NCBI RefSeq assembly: GCF_014243345.1
Contig: NZ_JACLZF010000001.1
Coordinates: 1,426,001 to 1,490,000, forward strand
Length of the DNA: 64,000 bases
Reading direction: 5' to 3'
Source: Robiginitalea sp. SC105
GTDB taxonomy: Bacteria > Bacteroidota > Bacteroidia > Flavobacteriales > Flavobacteriaceae
Of this stretch, positions 52,984 to 60,228 are shown one piece after another; within the stretch, counting starts at the first letter, position 1; each line of letters opens with the position of its first letter. The notes beneath the pieces were generated by a model. It was not told the DNA's origin. It made no database searches and saw only the letters and a list, made by a program, of their open reading frames with translations. The position numbers and the translations under genes are program-made.

Positions 52984-54951
52984 ATGGAAATGGACAACAT
53001 CACCTTCGATCTGCCTAAGAATCAAAGCAACGTGATTAAGGTAATCGGCGTGGGCGGTGGCGGAAGCAATGCGATCAACCACATGTTCCAGGCCGGGATC
53101 AACGGGGTCGATTTTGTAATATGCAATACAGATGCTCAGGCGCTGCAAAACAGCTCCGTGCCCAACAAGATCCAGTTGGGCGTTTCGCTGACGGAAGGGC
53201 TCGGCGCAGGAGCCAACCCGGAAGTGGGGGAACAGGCAGCCCTGGAGAGCATGGAGGAGATCAAACAAATGCTGCAGCACACCACCAAGATGGTCTTTAT
53301 CACGGCCGGGATGGGTGGAGGTACCGGCACGGGGGCCGCGCCCATCATCGCCAAGCAGGCCAAGGAAATGGACATCCTCACTGTAGGCATCGTAACCATC
53401 CCCTTCCTCTTCGAAGGGAAAATGCGGTGCGAGCAGGCGCAGCGGGGCATCGAGCGGCTCCGCAACAACGTGGATTCCCTGATCGTGATCAATAACAACA
53501 AGCTGCGGGAAGTATACGGCAACCTGGGTTTCAAGGCCGGCTTCTCCAAGGCGGACGAGGTGCTGTCCACAGCGGCCCGGGGCATCGCCGAAGTCATTAC
53601 CCACCACTATACCCAGAACATCGACCTGCGCGATGCCAAAACGGTACTCTCCAACAGCGGGACGGCTATCATGGGGTCTGCTGCGGCCACAGGGTCGGCG
53701 CGCGCCCAGGAAGCCATCATGAAGGCACTGGATTCCCCCTTGCTGAACGACAATAAGATTTCGGGAGCCAAAAACGTGTTGTTGCTCATCGTTTCGGGAT
53801 CCCAGGAGATCACCATCGACGAGATCGGGGAAATCAACGACCATATCCAGATCGAAGCCGGTCACGGGGCCAATATCATCATGGGGGTCGGCGAAGACGA
53901 GAGTCTCGGGGAAGCCATTGCGGTAACGGTAATTGCCACCGGGTTCAACATCGACCAGCAGAACGATATCGTCAATACCGAATCCAAGAAAATCATCCAC
54001 ACCCTGGAGGATGAACAAAGGGCCCAGCAGGACCTCTCTGAACCCAGGACGCCCCGGCGCGTGATACACACCCTGGAAGTGGAGGAAGAACCTGCAGAAG
54101 AGGATATACAGGAAGCGGCCCAAGTGGCGGAAGATGCGATCGAAGCAAAGCGGGAACCCCAGGCCGAACCGGATAGGCCCGCGGATGCTGAATTGATCCC
54201 CACCACCCAGTACATCCGCAACTTCAACGTATTCTACGAAGAGGTGATCGCCGAGGGTGTAGGGGAAGACAACTTTATCATCATCGACTCCAAGGACCTG
54301 ATCAATGACATTGAGGTGATCGACCCCGAGGTGGTCATGGCCGAGGAGGCAGCGGAAAAGGAGCAGATCAGCCTGCACTTTGACATGCCCCTGGACAAAA
54401 CGCCGGACGAAGATGAAAAGCAGCATGTGATCACCTTTGACCTGGACGAGGATGTCCGGGACCTGGAAGTGCATGAGCATATCGAGATCACCCCTATACT
54501 CGAATACAAAAAGGAGGGGGAGACCCGATACAGCCTGGACGATTATATGGATCTGGAACAACGGCTTACCGGGGCCAAGTCAAAGGCTGAGAAGTTCGAG
54601 CCCAAGATCGTGGAAGACGAACTCGTCTTCGAGAAGAAAACCGTGGAGGAATCCCCTTCCGACAAGCCGGGCAACGATGCGGACCCGACCGACCGCCCGA
54701 TCAGTGAGATCCTGAGGGAACGCGCCGACGAGCGCCGCAGGAAGCTCAAGGATTTCAACTACAAGTTCCAGCACAACCGGACCACGATCGACGATATCGA
54801 AAAGGAGCCCGCCTACAAACGCCAGGGAGTGGACCTGACGGATGCCAAGCGGGGCGACTCCAAGGTGTCCAGGACCACGCTCAGCGAGGACAGCAATGAG
54901 GAAATGAGGTTGCGTTCCAACAATTCCTTCCTGCACGATAACGTGGATTAG
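52984..54951 (+). CDS. ftsZ: cell division tubulin homologue FtsZ with long C-terminal extension
   Basis: A 655-residue FtsZ. The GTPase domain (1 to about 325) has VGGGGSNAIN and the tubulin signature GGGTGTGAAP. The following 330 residues are an acidic, low-complexity linker (many Glu/Asp runs) ending in LRSNNSFLHDNVD. E. coli FtsZ is 383 residues, so the extension is long, though extended linkers are typical for Bacteroidetes. It forms the Z ring. Last gene of the dcw cluster, with a terminator at 54974. Confidence 0.97.
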   Translation: MEMDNITFDLPKNQSNVIKVIGVGGGGSNAINHMFQAGINGVDFVICNTDAQALQNSSVPNKIQLGVSLTEGLGAGANPEVGEQAALESMEEIKQMLQHTTKMVFITAGMGGGTGTGAAPIIAKQAKEMDILTVGIVTIPFLFEGKMRCEQAQRGIERLRNNVDSLIVINNNKLREVYGNLGFKAGFSKADEVLSTAARGIAEVITHHYTQNIDLRDAKTVLSNSGTAIMGSAAATGSARAQEAIMKALDSPLLNDNKISGAKNVLLLIVSGSQEITIDEIGEINDHIQIEAGHGANIIMGVGEDESLGEAIAVTVIATGFNIDQQNDIVNTESKKIIHTLEDEQRAQQDLSEPRTPRRVIHTLEVEEEPAEEDIQEAAQVAEDAIEAKREPQAEPDRPADAELIPTTQYIRNFNVFYEEVIAEGVGEDNFIIIDSKDLINDIEVIDPEVVMAEEAAEKEQISLHFDMPLDKTPDEDEKQHVITFDLDEDVRDLEVHEHIEITPILEYKKEGETRYSLDDYMDLEQRLTGAKSKAEKFEPKIVEDELVFEKKTVEESPSDKPGNDADPTDRPISEILRERADERRRKLKDFNYKFQHNRTTIDDIEKEPAYKRQGVDLTDAKRGDSKVSRTTLSEDSNEEMRLRSNNSFLHDNVD

Positions 54952-54973
54952 CCCTGGCTGATCTGCCGCGTAC

Positions 54974-54998
54974 AACCCCGTGGGATTTCCCCGGGGTT
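54974..54998 (+). terminator. terminator of the dcw cluster
   Basis: AACCCCG (54974-54980) pairs with CGGGGTT (54992-54998), followed by TCTTTTT. It runs straight into the yqeY promoter. Confidence 0.7.
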
Positions 54999-55004
54999 TC
55001 TTTT

Positions 55005-55012
55005 TATATTTG
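55005..55012 (+). promoter_or_regulatory. TAnnTTTG -7 element for yqeY
   Basis: TATATTTG, an exact match, 20 bases before the yqeY ATG and directly after the ftsZ terminator. Confidence 0.65.
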
Positions 55013-55032
55013 CACTGGTAAAAACCTGAGCT

Positions 55033-55485
55033 ATGAGTTTACAAGATCGTGTCATGGAGGAGATGAAAGCCGCCATGAAAGCCAAAGATTCCGTGGCCCT
55101 GGAATCTCTCCGGGCCATCAAGTCGGCCCTGTTGATGGCCAAAACGGAAAAGGGAGGGGGCAAGCCCCTGACGGAGGCCGACGAGATTGCGCTGGTACAG
55201 AAACAGGTCAAGCAACGGAAGGAGAGTGCTGCCATCTACCAGGAACAGGGAAGGGAAGACCTGGCCGGCCCGGAACTGGCCCAGGTGGCTGTCCTGGAAC
55301 GTTTCCTACCGGAACAGCTCAGCGAAGCCGAGATCGAGCAGGTCGTGGCCGAAACCATTGAAAAGCTCAATGCCGGCGGTATGCAGGATATGGGGAAGGT
55401 CATGGGCGCGGTTACCCAGCAGCTTGCCGGTTCCGCAGATGGCAAGACCATTGCGGCCATCGTACGTAAGAAACTCGCATCCTAG
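55033..55485 (+). CDS. yqeY: GatB/YqeY-domain protein
   Basis: A 150-residue YqeY-type protein: N-terminal four-helix part (LQDRVMEEMKAAMKAKDSVALESLRAIKSAL) and C-terminal helical domain (LERFLPEQLSEAEIEQVV...GKVMGAV). It resembles the tail domain of GatB and may act on tRNA, but function is unsettled. It has its own promoter. The 244 bases after it contain no gene; they hold only the likely start region of the next lipoprotein gene (TATCTTGA about 55704). Confidence 0.9.
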   Translation: MSLQDRVMEEMKAAMKAKDSVALESLRAIKSALLMAKTEKGGGKPLTEADEIALVQKQVKQRKESAAIYQEQGREDLAGPELAQVAVLERFLPEQLSEAEIEQVVAETIEKLNAGGMQDMGKVMGAVTQQLAGSADGKTIAAIVRKKLAS

Positions 55486-55729
55486 AATTCTTCTACAGGA
55501 GCCTTCAGCAGGTAGATTTTCACCCGTTTAACAAACGGACCTGGCATCGGTACGTTAATGGAAATACCAATCTGGGAAGAATTTCCTTTTTAAAATATTG
55601 AACGCATCCGAAAAATTCGTGCTGAACGGTTAGGTGCCCGATCAGTTTGTCCGGATTTATCGGCCAAGCAGGAATTCGGACACCCTACCGGTTCCCCCGG
55701 GTTATCTTGAATCATGATAATCCGACCCC

Positions 55730-56107
55730 ATGCGTGCAAGTAGCAATATCCTGAATGCCTCCTTCATTTTGGCGATGCTTTTCCTGATGCAATCCTGTAT
55801 TGTTTATTATCCGGCCCCGGTTAAACTTGAGGAAGCAGTGATGGCGGAAACACCGGTTAAAATAAGGCGGCATGCCGATCCCACCCTTCGGCTCAAATAC
55901 CTGGAGGAACAGCAGGGCCAGCTGCTGGGCCATACCCGTCGCGGGGACACGATCCTCATTGATCGGTCGGAAATCAGCGAAGTGTTACTTATGGATAAAT
56001 CCGCATCGACCCACGGGACGGTATTGATCTCCATTCTCGCGGGCGGGGTTTTAATCGGTCTTATTGCCATGGGTATCTGGGCAGCCAACTTTTCCATAGG
56101 GGGATAG
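55730..56107 (+). CDS. small lipoprotein, unknown function
   Basis: A 125-residue protein with a lipoprotein signal peptide (LFLMQSC, lipid-attached Cys about 23) and a hydrophobic segment near the C-terminus (VLISILAGGVLIGLIAMGIWA). A middle region of short strands (DTILIDRSEISEVLLMDK) is unassigned. Two hydrophobic regions in a small envelope protein are unusual. It lies at the left edge of the lower-GC block and a weak CCCTT/AAGGG hairpin follows. Confidence 0.65.
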   Translation: MRASSNILNASFILAMLFLMQSCIVYYPAPVKLEEAVMAETPVKIRRHADPTLRLKYLEEQQGQLLGHTRRGDTILIDRSEISEVLLMDKSASTHGTVLISILAGGVLIGLIAMGIWAANFSIGG

Positions 56108-56226
56108 CCTGGGTACATCTTCCCTTGGAACGATAAGGGAGAAAACGAATTTTGATTATATTGTAGGAACTTGGTCCTGCTCGGGAATTTCCCCTGCCCG
56201 TCGGGGTTAAATACACACCGGTGCAT

Positions 56227-57276
56227 ATGATTTCTTACAGAACCGCCACCGCTGGGGATAACTCGCAATTACTGAGCCTTACCCGTTCTTCGGGGATGTC
56301 CGGGACGATAGCACTGCGTACGGATCGCGACCCTGACTTTTTTGCGATAATGAAACTTCGGGGGGAAAGCCGGGTGTTCGTTGCCTTGGATGGTGAAAAG
56401 CTGGTTGGGAGTATTTGTGTTTCCAAAGAAGAAGTTTTTGTCAGCGGGGGGAATACCCCCCTTTTTTATATAACGGATTTTAAAGTTGACCCAGCATACC
56501 GAAATCTGGGGATCGGCCTTGAGCTGACCTGGGAGGTTGTCCGTTATTTGGTTGCCCGTAAAGCGGACCTGGCCTTGCTGCATGTTGCTCATGGAAACAA
56601 ACGCCCCTTCGTCTTTTTCAGGGATCGTGAAAAATATCCCGATTTTGAAAGTATCGGACTTTTTCGGATCTATCAGTTCCCTGCAGCGCGGAAGCGCTTA
56701 AAGAAAAGACCTGACATTCGTGTCCTTAAATCCGGCAAGATGGTGCTCGAGTTCCTCAACGGCCATTACGGCAATCGGGAATTGGCCCGATTGATTGTGC
56801 CCGGCGACCTGGAAGGAGTTCAGACCCTGGCCGTTTTCCGCAACGACCAACCTGTGGCGATGCTTTGCCTTCAGGATATCAATAGCATCAAACGACACGT
56901 CGTTTTGGGGATGCCCTGGTATTTGAAGGCAACCGTGGCTGTTCTTAATGTAATGCGGCCCATCACGGGTACACCGCGGCTTCCTCGCGTTGGAGAGCCC
57001 ATTCGGATGCTTCATATCAAGTACCTCGCCTCGCCGAAGGCAGATCGGAATGCAGTCCGTAATCTTATTGCCTTTGCCAGGAGGGAGGCTTACTCAAAAT
57101 CCTGTGTTTTTCTGTCACACGGACTTCACGAAAAGGACCCGCTGATCGGATGCCTGCCACGTCGGGGCAACATTGTTTTCAAATCCACCGGGATGCTGGT
57201 AAGTATGCTGCGAAGCCATCGCAAATTGGAACGTATCCGGCATGGAGTACCCTTCAAGGATTTCAGTACTGTTTAA
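56227..57276 (+). CDS. GNAT-fold acyltransferase, probably two GNAT-like halves
   Basis: A 349-residue protein. The N-terminal half is a GNAT domain with the acetyl-CoA-binding R-x-x-G-x-G motif in DFKVDPAYRNLGIGLELTWEVVRYL (about residue 95). The C-terminal half (about 180-349) has similar secondary structure and may be a degenerate second GNAT. Substrate unknown; it could acylate an amine or amino-acid headgroup. It ends 24 bases before the ADO-like gene and is probably cotranscribed with it. An upstream in-frame GTG (56221) is two codons earlier. Codon use is visibly more AT-rich than in the dcw genes. Confidence 0.8.
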   Translation: MISYRTATAGDNSQLLSLTRSSGMSGTIALRTDRDPDFFAIMKLRGESRVFVALDGEKLVGSICVSKEEVFVSGGNTPLFYITDFKVDPAYRNLGIGLELTWEVVRYLVARKADLALLHVAHGNKRPFVFFRDREKYPDFESIGLFRIYQFPAARKRLKKRPDIRVLKSGKMVLEFLNGHYGNRELARLIVPGDLEGVQTLAVFRNDQPVAMLCLQDINSIKRHVVLGMPWYLKATVAVLNVMRPITGTPRLPRVGEPIRMLHIKYLASPKADRNAVRNLIAFARREAYSKSCVFLSHGLHEKDPLIGCLPRRGNIVFKSTGMLVSMLRSHRKLERIRHGVPFKDFSTV

Positions 57277-57300
57277 ATCTATTCACCAAAAACAACCAAT

Positions 57301-58038
57301 ATGGAAACCTTTCAGATTGATTTCAGCTTACCGGAAGTACAAAGTGTGGTATCGGATATCTATTCCCAGGCCATAACCGGGGAACTCGTGGGCATGAGCA
57401 ATTTTGCCGCCCTGGCCGGAACGATTGATGACCCCCATGAAAAAATGGAAGCCGTTGAACACGCCGACAGTGAACGCAAGCATGCAGAGGGTTTTATGGC
57501 CTATGCCCGCAAGGCGGGATTACCCGTGAACATCAATATGGAAGGTGCGTATTGGAAAAGAGTTCGTCGGCAGTTTCTGAACTATGCGGATAAGAATGAT
57601 TTTATTGCGTGTGTCATCATACAGGAAGTGATGCTGGAATCGTTTGCCGTTTCCATGTACACCGATGCCGGCAAGGCACTTGGAGGAGAATCCGAGCGCT
57701 TATTCCTTGCTATCGCCGATGAGGAACGGGAACATTTGGAGCATTCAATAGATTTGTTGAAGCACGAATTGAGTAAAGATCCTGTGGGCTTTGTAGATAA
57801 ATTTGAGGAGATCCATTTCAATTGTATGAACATCCTGTCCGAGTTTTCGGCGACTACCGACCTGGGCGGACACTGCGGGGTATGTCATGGGGATTGCATG
57901 AAGGAATCGCTACATCATGTAGGTCTTGAAGCCGCTACATTGCGGGGCAATGCCCTCAAGCTATACGCCAGTACGCTGGATCGTATTGGAATTCCCGGGG
58001 AAAAATCAATTGTATGGATCGCCAAACTACCGGCCTAG
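57301..58038 (+). CDS. aldehyde-deformylating-oxygenase-like ferritin-fold diiron protein
   Basis: A 245-residue all-helical protein that aligns by eye with cyanobacterial ADO along its length. All six iron ligands have counterparts: E28; E58 and H61 in ERKHAEGF (ADO: EMRHKKGF); E113 in IIQEVMLESFAVSMY (ADO: LIQALIIECFAIAAY); E142 and H145 in DEEREHLEH. The C-terminal LYASTLDRIGI also matches. ADO converts fatty aldehydes to alkanes plus formate. A distinctive loop holds C192-x2-C195-x3-C199, not known to me in cyanobacterial ADO. It overlaps the AAR-like gene by 25 bases. Product and activity need proof; another diiron oxygenase role is possible. Confidence 0.82.
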   Translation: METFQIDFSLPEVQSVVSDIYSQAITGELVGMSNFAALAGTIDDPHEKMEAVEHADSERKHAEGFMAYARKAGLPVNINMEGAYWKRVRRQFLNYADKNDFIACVIIQEVMLESFAVSMYTDAGKALGGESERLFLAIADEEREHLEHSIDLLKHELSKDPVGFVDKFEEIHFNCMNILSEFSATTDLGGHCGVCHGDCMKESLHHVGLEAATLRGNALKLYASTLDRIGIPGEKSIVWIAKLPA

Positions 58039-59087
58039 ACTTTGCGGTTATCGGCCATCAGGATAACTGGGCCAACATCCGGAGTCTGATCAATATCATG
58101 CGGACGGATGCCCTGGAGGCTTTACCTGTCTCAAAAATCAGGGAGGTCTATGATTATATACCTCCCAGGGCAATTTTCAGGATGCATGTGACATCCCCGC
58201 TGGGGATGACGCGGAGCGGACTCTATATAGAAACTTTTATTGCACCAGATAAGCTAACAGCGGATCACCTTCGGGAGAATATTCAAAAGGTCCGTGATGC
58301 GGTAGCCGCAACCTACCGGCTGGGGATCCCCATGGTAATCCTCGGGGGTTTTACATCCTTGTTGCTGGAGGGAAACATTGATGATTTTCGGGAATACGGC
58401 ATGGCAGTCACCACGGGAAACACACTTACCGCAGCCTACGTGATCAAAGGTATTGAAAAGGCCGTCCGGCAAGAAGGCAAGCGACTTCGGGATTGCCGTG
58501 TTCTGATCATCGGTGCCACGGGTGATATCGGAATGGCTTGTACGAACTACCTCAAGGGAAAAACAAAGGGTGTGCTCCTGTGTGCCCGGAACCGCGCCAG
58601 ACTCGAGCGTTTCGGCAGGAGAATTGAAAATGAAGGACACGAGGTAAAATGGTCAACCCGGATTGACGAGCTCTCTGGTTCTGCTGACATTATTATCAGC
58701 GTAGCCAGCTCAAGTGACATTGGGGTCAGCCATCTCAAAGGCGATGTAATAATCTGCGATGCCGGTTATCCGAAAAACCTTGAAGAGAAATTAAAAGATC
58801 ATCCCTCCGTGAAGTTATTTCATGGTGGTATGGGACAACTCCATCACGGATACTTGTTCGATCCGGATTACACCACTGGCTTTTACAGATACCCAGCAGA
58901 GCATCTGGGGCATGGCTGTATCATTGAGGTAATCCTCCTGGCCCTGGAAAACCGGTTGGAGAACTATACGATCGGCAAGGGAAATATATCGGAGGAGAAG
59001 ATAGAGGAAATCTACGCATTAAGCCTGAAACACGGGATTACGCTGGCGCCGTTTTACAACGGCAACGGATTGTGGCCGGATCAGTAA
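58014..59087 (+). CDS. long-chain acyl-ACP reductase homologue (cyanobacterial AAR type)
   Basis: A 357-residue protein closely patterned on cyanobacterial acyl-ACP reductase. It shows FAVIGH near the start, LGGFTSLLLEG, TTGNTLTAAYVI, the NADPH-binding GATGDIG (residues 167-173), CDAGYPKNL, and Cys302 in GHGCIIEVILLALE, which aligns with the catalytic Cys of the Synechococcus enzyme (ACFAEAMLLEFE). AAR reduces acyl-ACP to fatty aldehyde. It overlaps the ADO-like gene by 25 bases, so the two products are probably made together, as the cyanobacterial alkane pathway requires. The BtaA-like gene follows by 12 bases. Confidence 0.9.
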   Translation: MDRQTTGLDFAVIGHQDNWANIRSLINIMRTDALEALPVSKIREVYDYIPPRAIFRMHVTSPLGMTRSGLYIETFIAPDKLTADHLRENIQKVRDAVAATYRLGIPMVILGGFTSLLLEGNIDDFREYGMAVTTGNTLTAAYVIKGIEKAVRQEGKRLRDCRVLIIGATGDIGMACTNYLKGKTKGVLLCARNRARLERFGRRIENEGHEVKWSTRIDELSGSADIIISVASSSDIGVSHLKGDVIICDAGYPKNLEEKLKDHPSVKLFHGGMGQLHHGYLFDPDYTTGFYRYPAEHLGHGCIIEVILLALENRLENYTIGKGNISEEKIEEIYALSLKHGITLAPFYNGNGLWPDQ

Positions 59088-59099
59088 GAAAAATCAATC

Positions 59100-60209
59100 A
59101 TGAATAAGAATAAAGAACAGGTTCAACTGTCCAAACTCGTTTTCACCCAGAGCTGGGAGGATCCGCTCTGTGATCACAGGGCCCTTGAAATCCGAAAGGG
59201 GGATACTGTGGTTGCAATTACTTCAGGAGGATGCAACATCCTGGGTTTTCTACTTTTTGATCCCGGGAAAATATTCTGCCTGGACATTAACCCGGCACAA
59301 TCCTATTTACTTGAATTAAAAATCGCGGCAATGCGAGTTCTTACATTTGATGAGTTTCAGTGCTTTTCAGGTTTGACATCTGGCTTTGACCGGATGACCC
59401 TCTTTGCGAAGGTGGTGGAGCAACTCGGACCCGGCGCAACTTCCTTCTGGGCATCCCGGACCGCAATTATCGAAAACGGATTTATTATGCAAGGCAGGTA
59501 TGACCGGTTCGTGAAATTCGCCGGGCGCGTTTTGAAGGTCCTGCAGGGAAAAGACCGTATCAACCGTCTGATGGAGAAAAAGAGTGAGGGGGAGCAGCAC
59601 AAATTCTATGACGAGGTCTGGGACACGTGGCAATACCGGGCGATTTACAAATTGCTTTTCAATAAGCACGTACTGGCAAGGAAAGGGCTATCGGCGGACT
59701 ATTTCCACTTTGACGACGGAAGTGCCTCATTTGCGGAGAGTTTTTATCGCAGGGCTCGGAATGCCTTCCGCAATTTGCCGATAGAAGGAAATTATTTTCT
59801 TTCTCTTTATGTTACGGGAAGCTATGCCGACCCCCATCAGGTACCGGATTATTTGAAACAGGAATACTTTGAAATTATCCGATCTCGCCTGGATCGTTTA
59901 AATATTCTGACCACGGACGCTCAATCCTGGCTTGATAATCAGGGCATGGAGCAGATTGATTGCTTTGCCCTATCTAATATTTGCGAATTGATGAGCGAAG
60001 ATGAGACCAACAGGCTTTTTGAAGCGGTTGGCAGGATAGCCAGTCACCGGGCCCGTGTTATTTTTCGAAACCTGATTATCCCGCGAGAGGTACCACACTA
60101 CTTAAATAATACCATAGTCAAAAATGAGCAGTTAAGCCGTGAGTTGCTGAGCAGCGACCGCTCATTCGTCTATGGGAAGGTTGCGGCCTATTCGGTGGTC
60201 AAAGGATAG
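59100..60209 (+). CDS. BtaA-like (DUF3419) SAM 3-amino-3-carboxypropyl transferase
   Basis: A 369-residue protein with the DUF3419/BtaA hallmarks FTQSWEDPLCDHRAL, AITSGGCNILGFLL and CLDINPAQSYLLELKIAAM, the last two forming the SAM-binding Rossmann core. BtaA transfers the aminocarboxypropyl group of SAM to diacylglycerol, the first step of betaine lipid (DGTS) synthesis. The partner methyltransferase BtaB is absent from the window, so the product may be an unmethylated or different homoserine-type lipid. It is 12 bases after the AAR-like gene and ends 19 bases before the convergent exporter gene. Confidence 0.85.
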   Translation: MNKNKEQVQLSKLVFTQSWEDPLCDHRALEIRKGDTVVAITSGGCNILGFLLFDPGKIFCLDINPAQSYLLELKIAAMRVLTFDEFQCFSGLTSGFDRMTLFAKVVEQLGPGATSFWASRTAIIENGFIMQGRYDRFVKFAGRVLKVLQGKDRINRLMEKKSEGEQHKFYDEVWDTWQYRAIYKLLFNKHVLARKGLSADYFHFDDGSASFAESFYRRARNAFRNLPIEGNYFLSLYVTGSYADPHQVPDYLKQEYFEIIRSRLDRLNILTTDAQSWLDNQGMEQIDCFALSNICELMSEDETNRLFEAVGRIASHRARVIFRNLIIPREVPHYLNNTIVKNEQLSRELLSSDRSFVYGKVAAYSVVKG

Positions 60210-60228
60210 GGTTTCAGACGCCCTGCAA

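Noticed and set aside
52945-54561. Minus-strand open frame of 538 codons opposite ftsZ
   Set aside because: Antisense to ftsZ; its length reflects the acidic, GAG/GAC-rich ftsZ linker. No start signals or domain were seen.
57301-58038. Simple bacterioferritin or rubrerythrin assignment for the diiron protein
   Set aside because: Spacing of the ligands and the flanking residues around each helix follow ADO, and the adjacent AAR homologue supports that reading.
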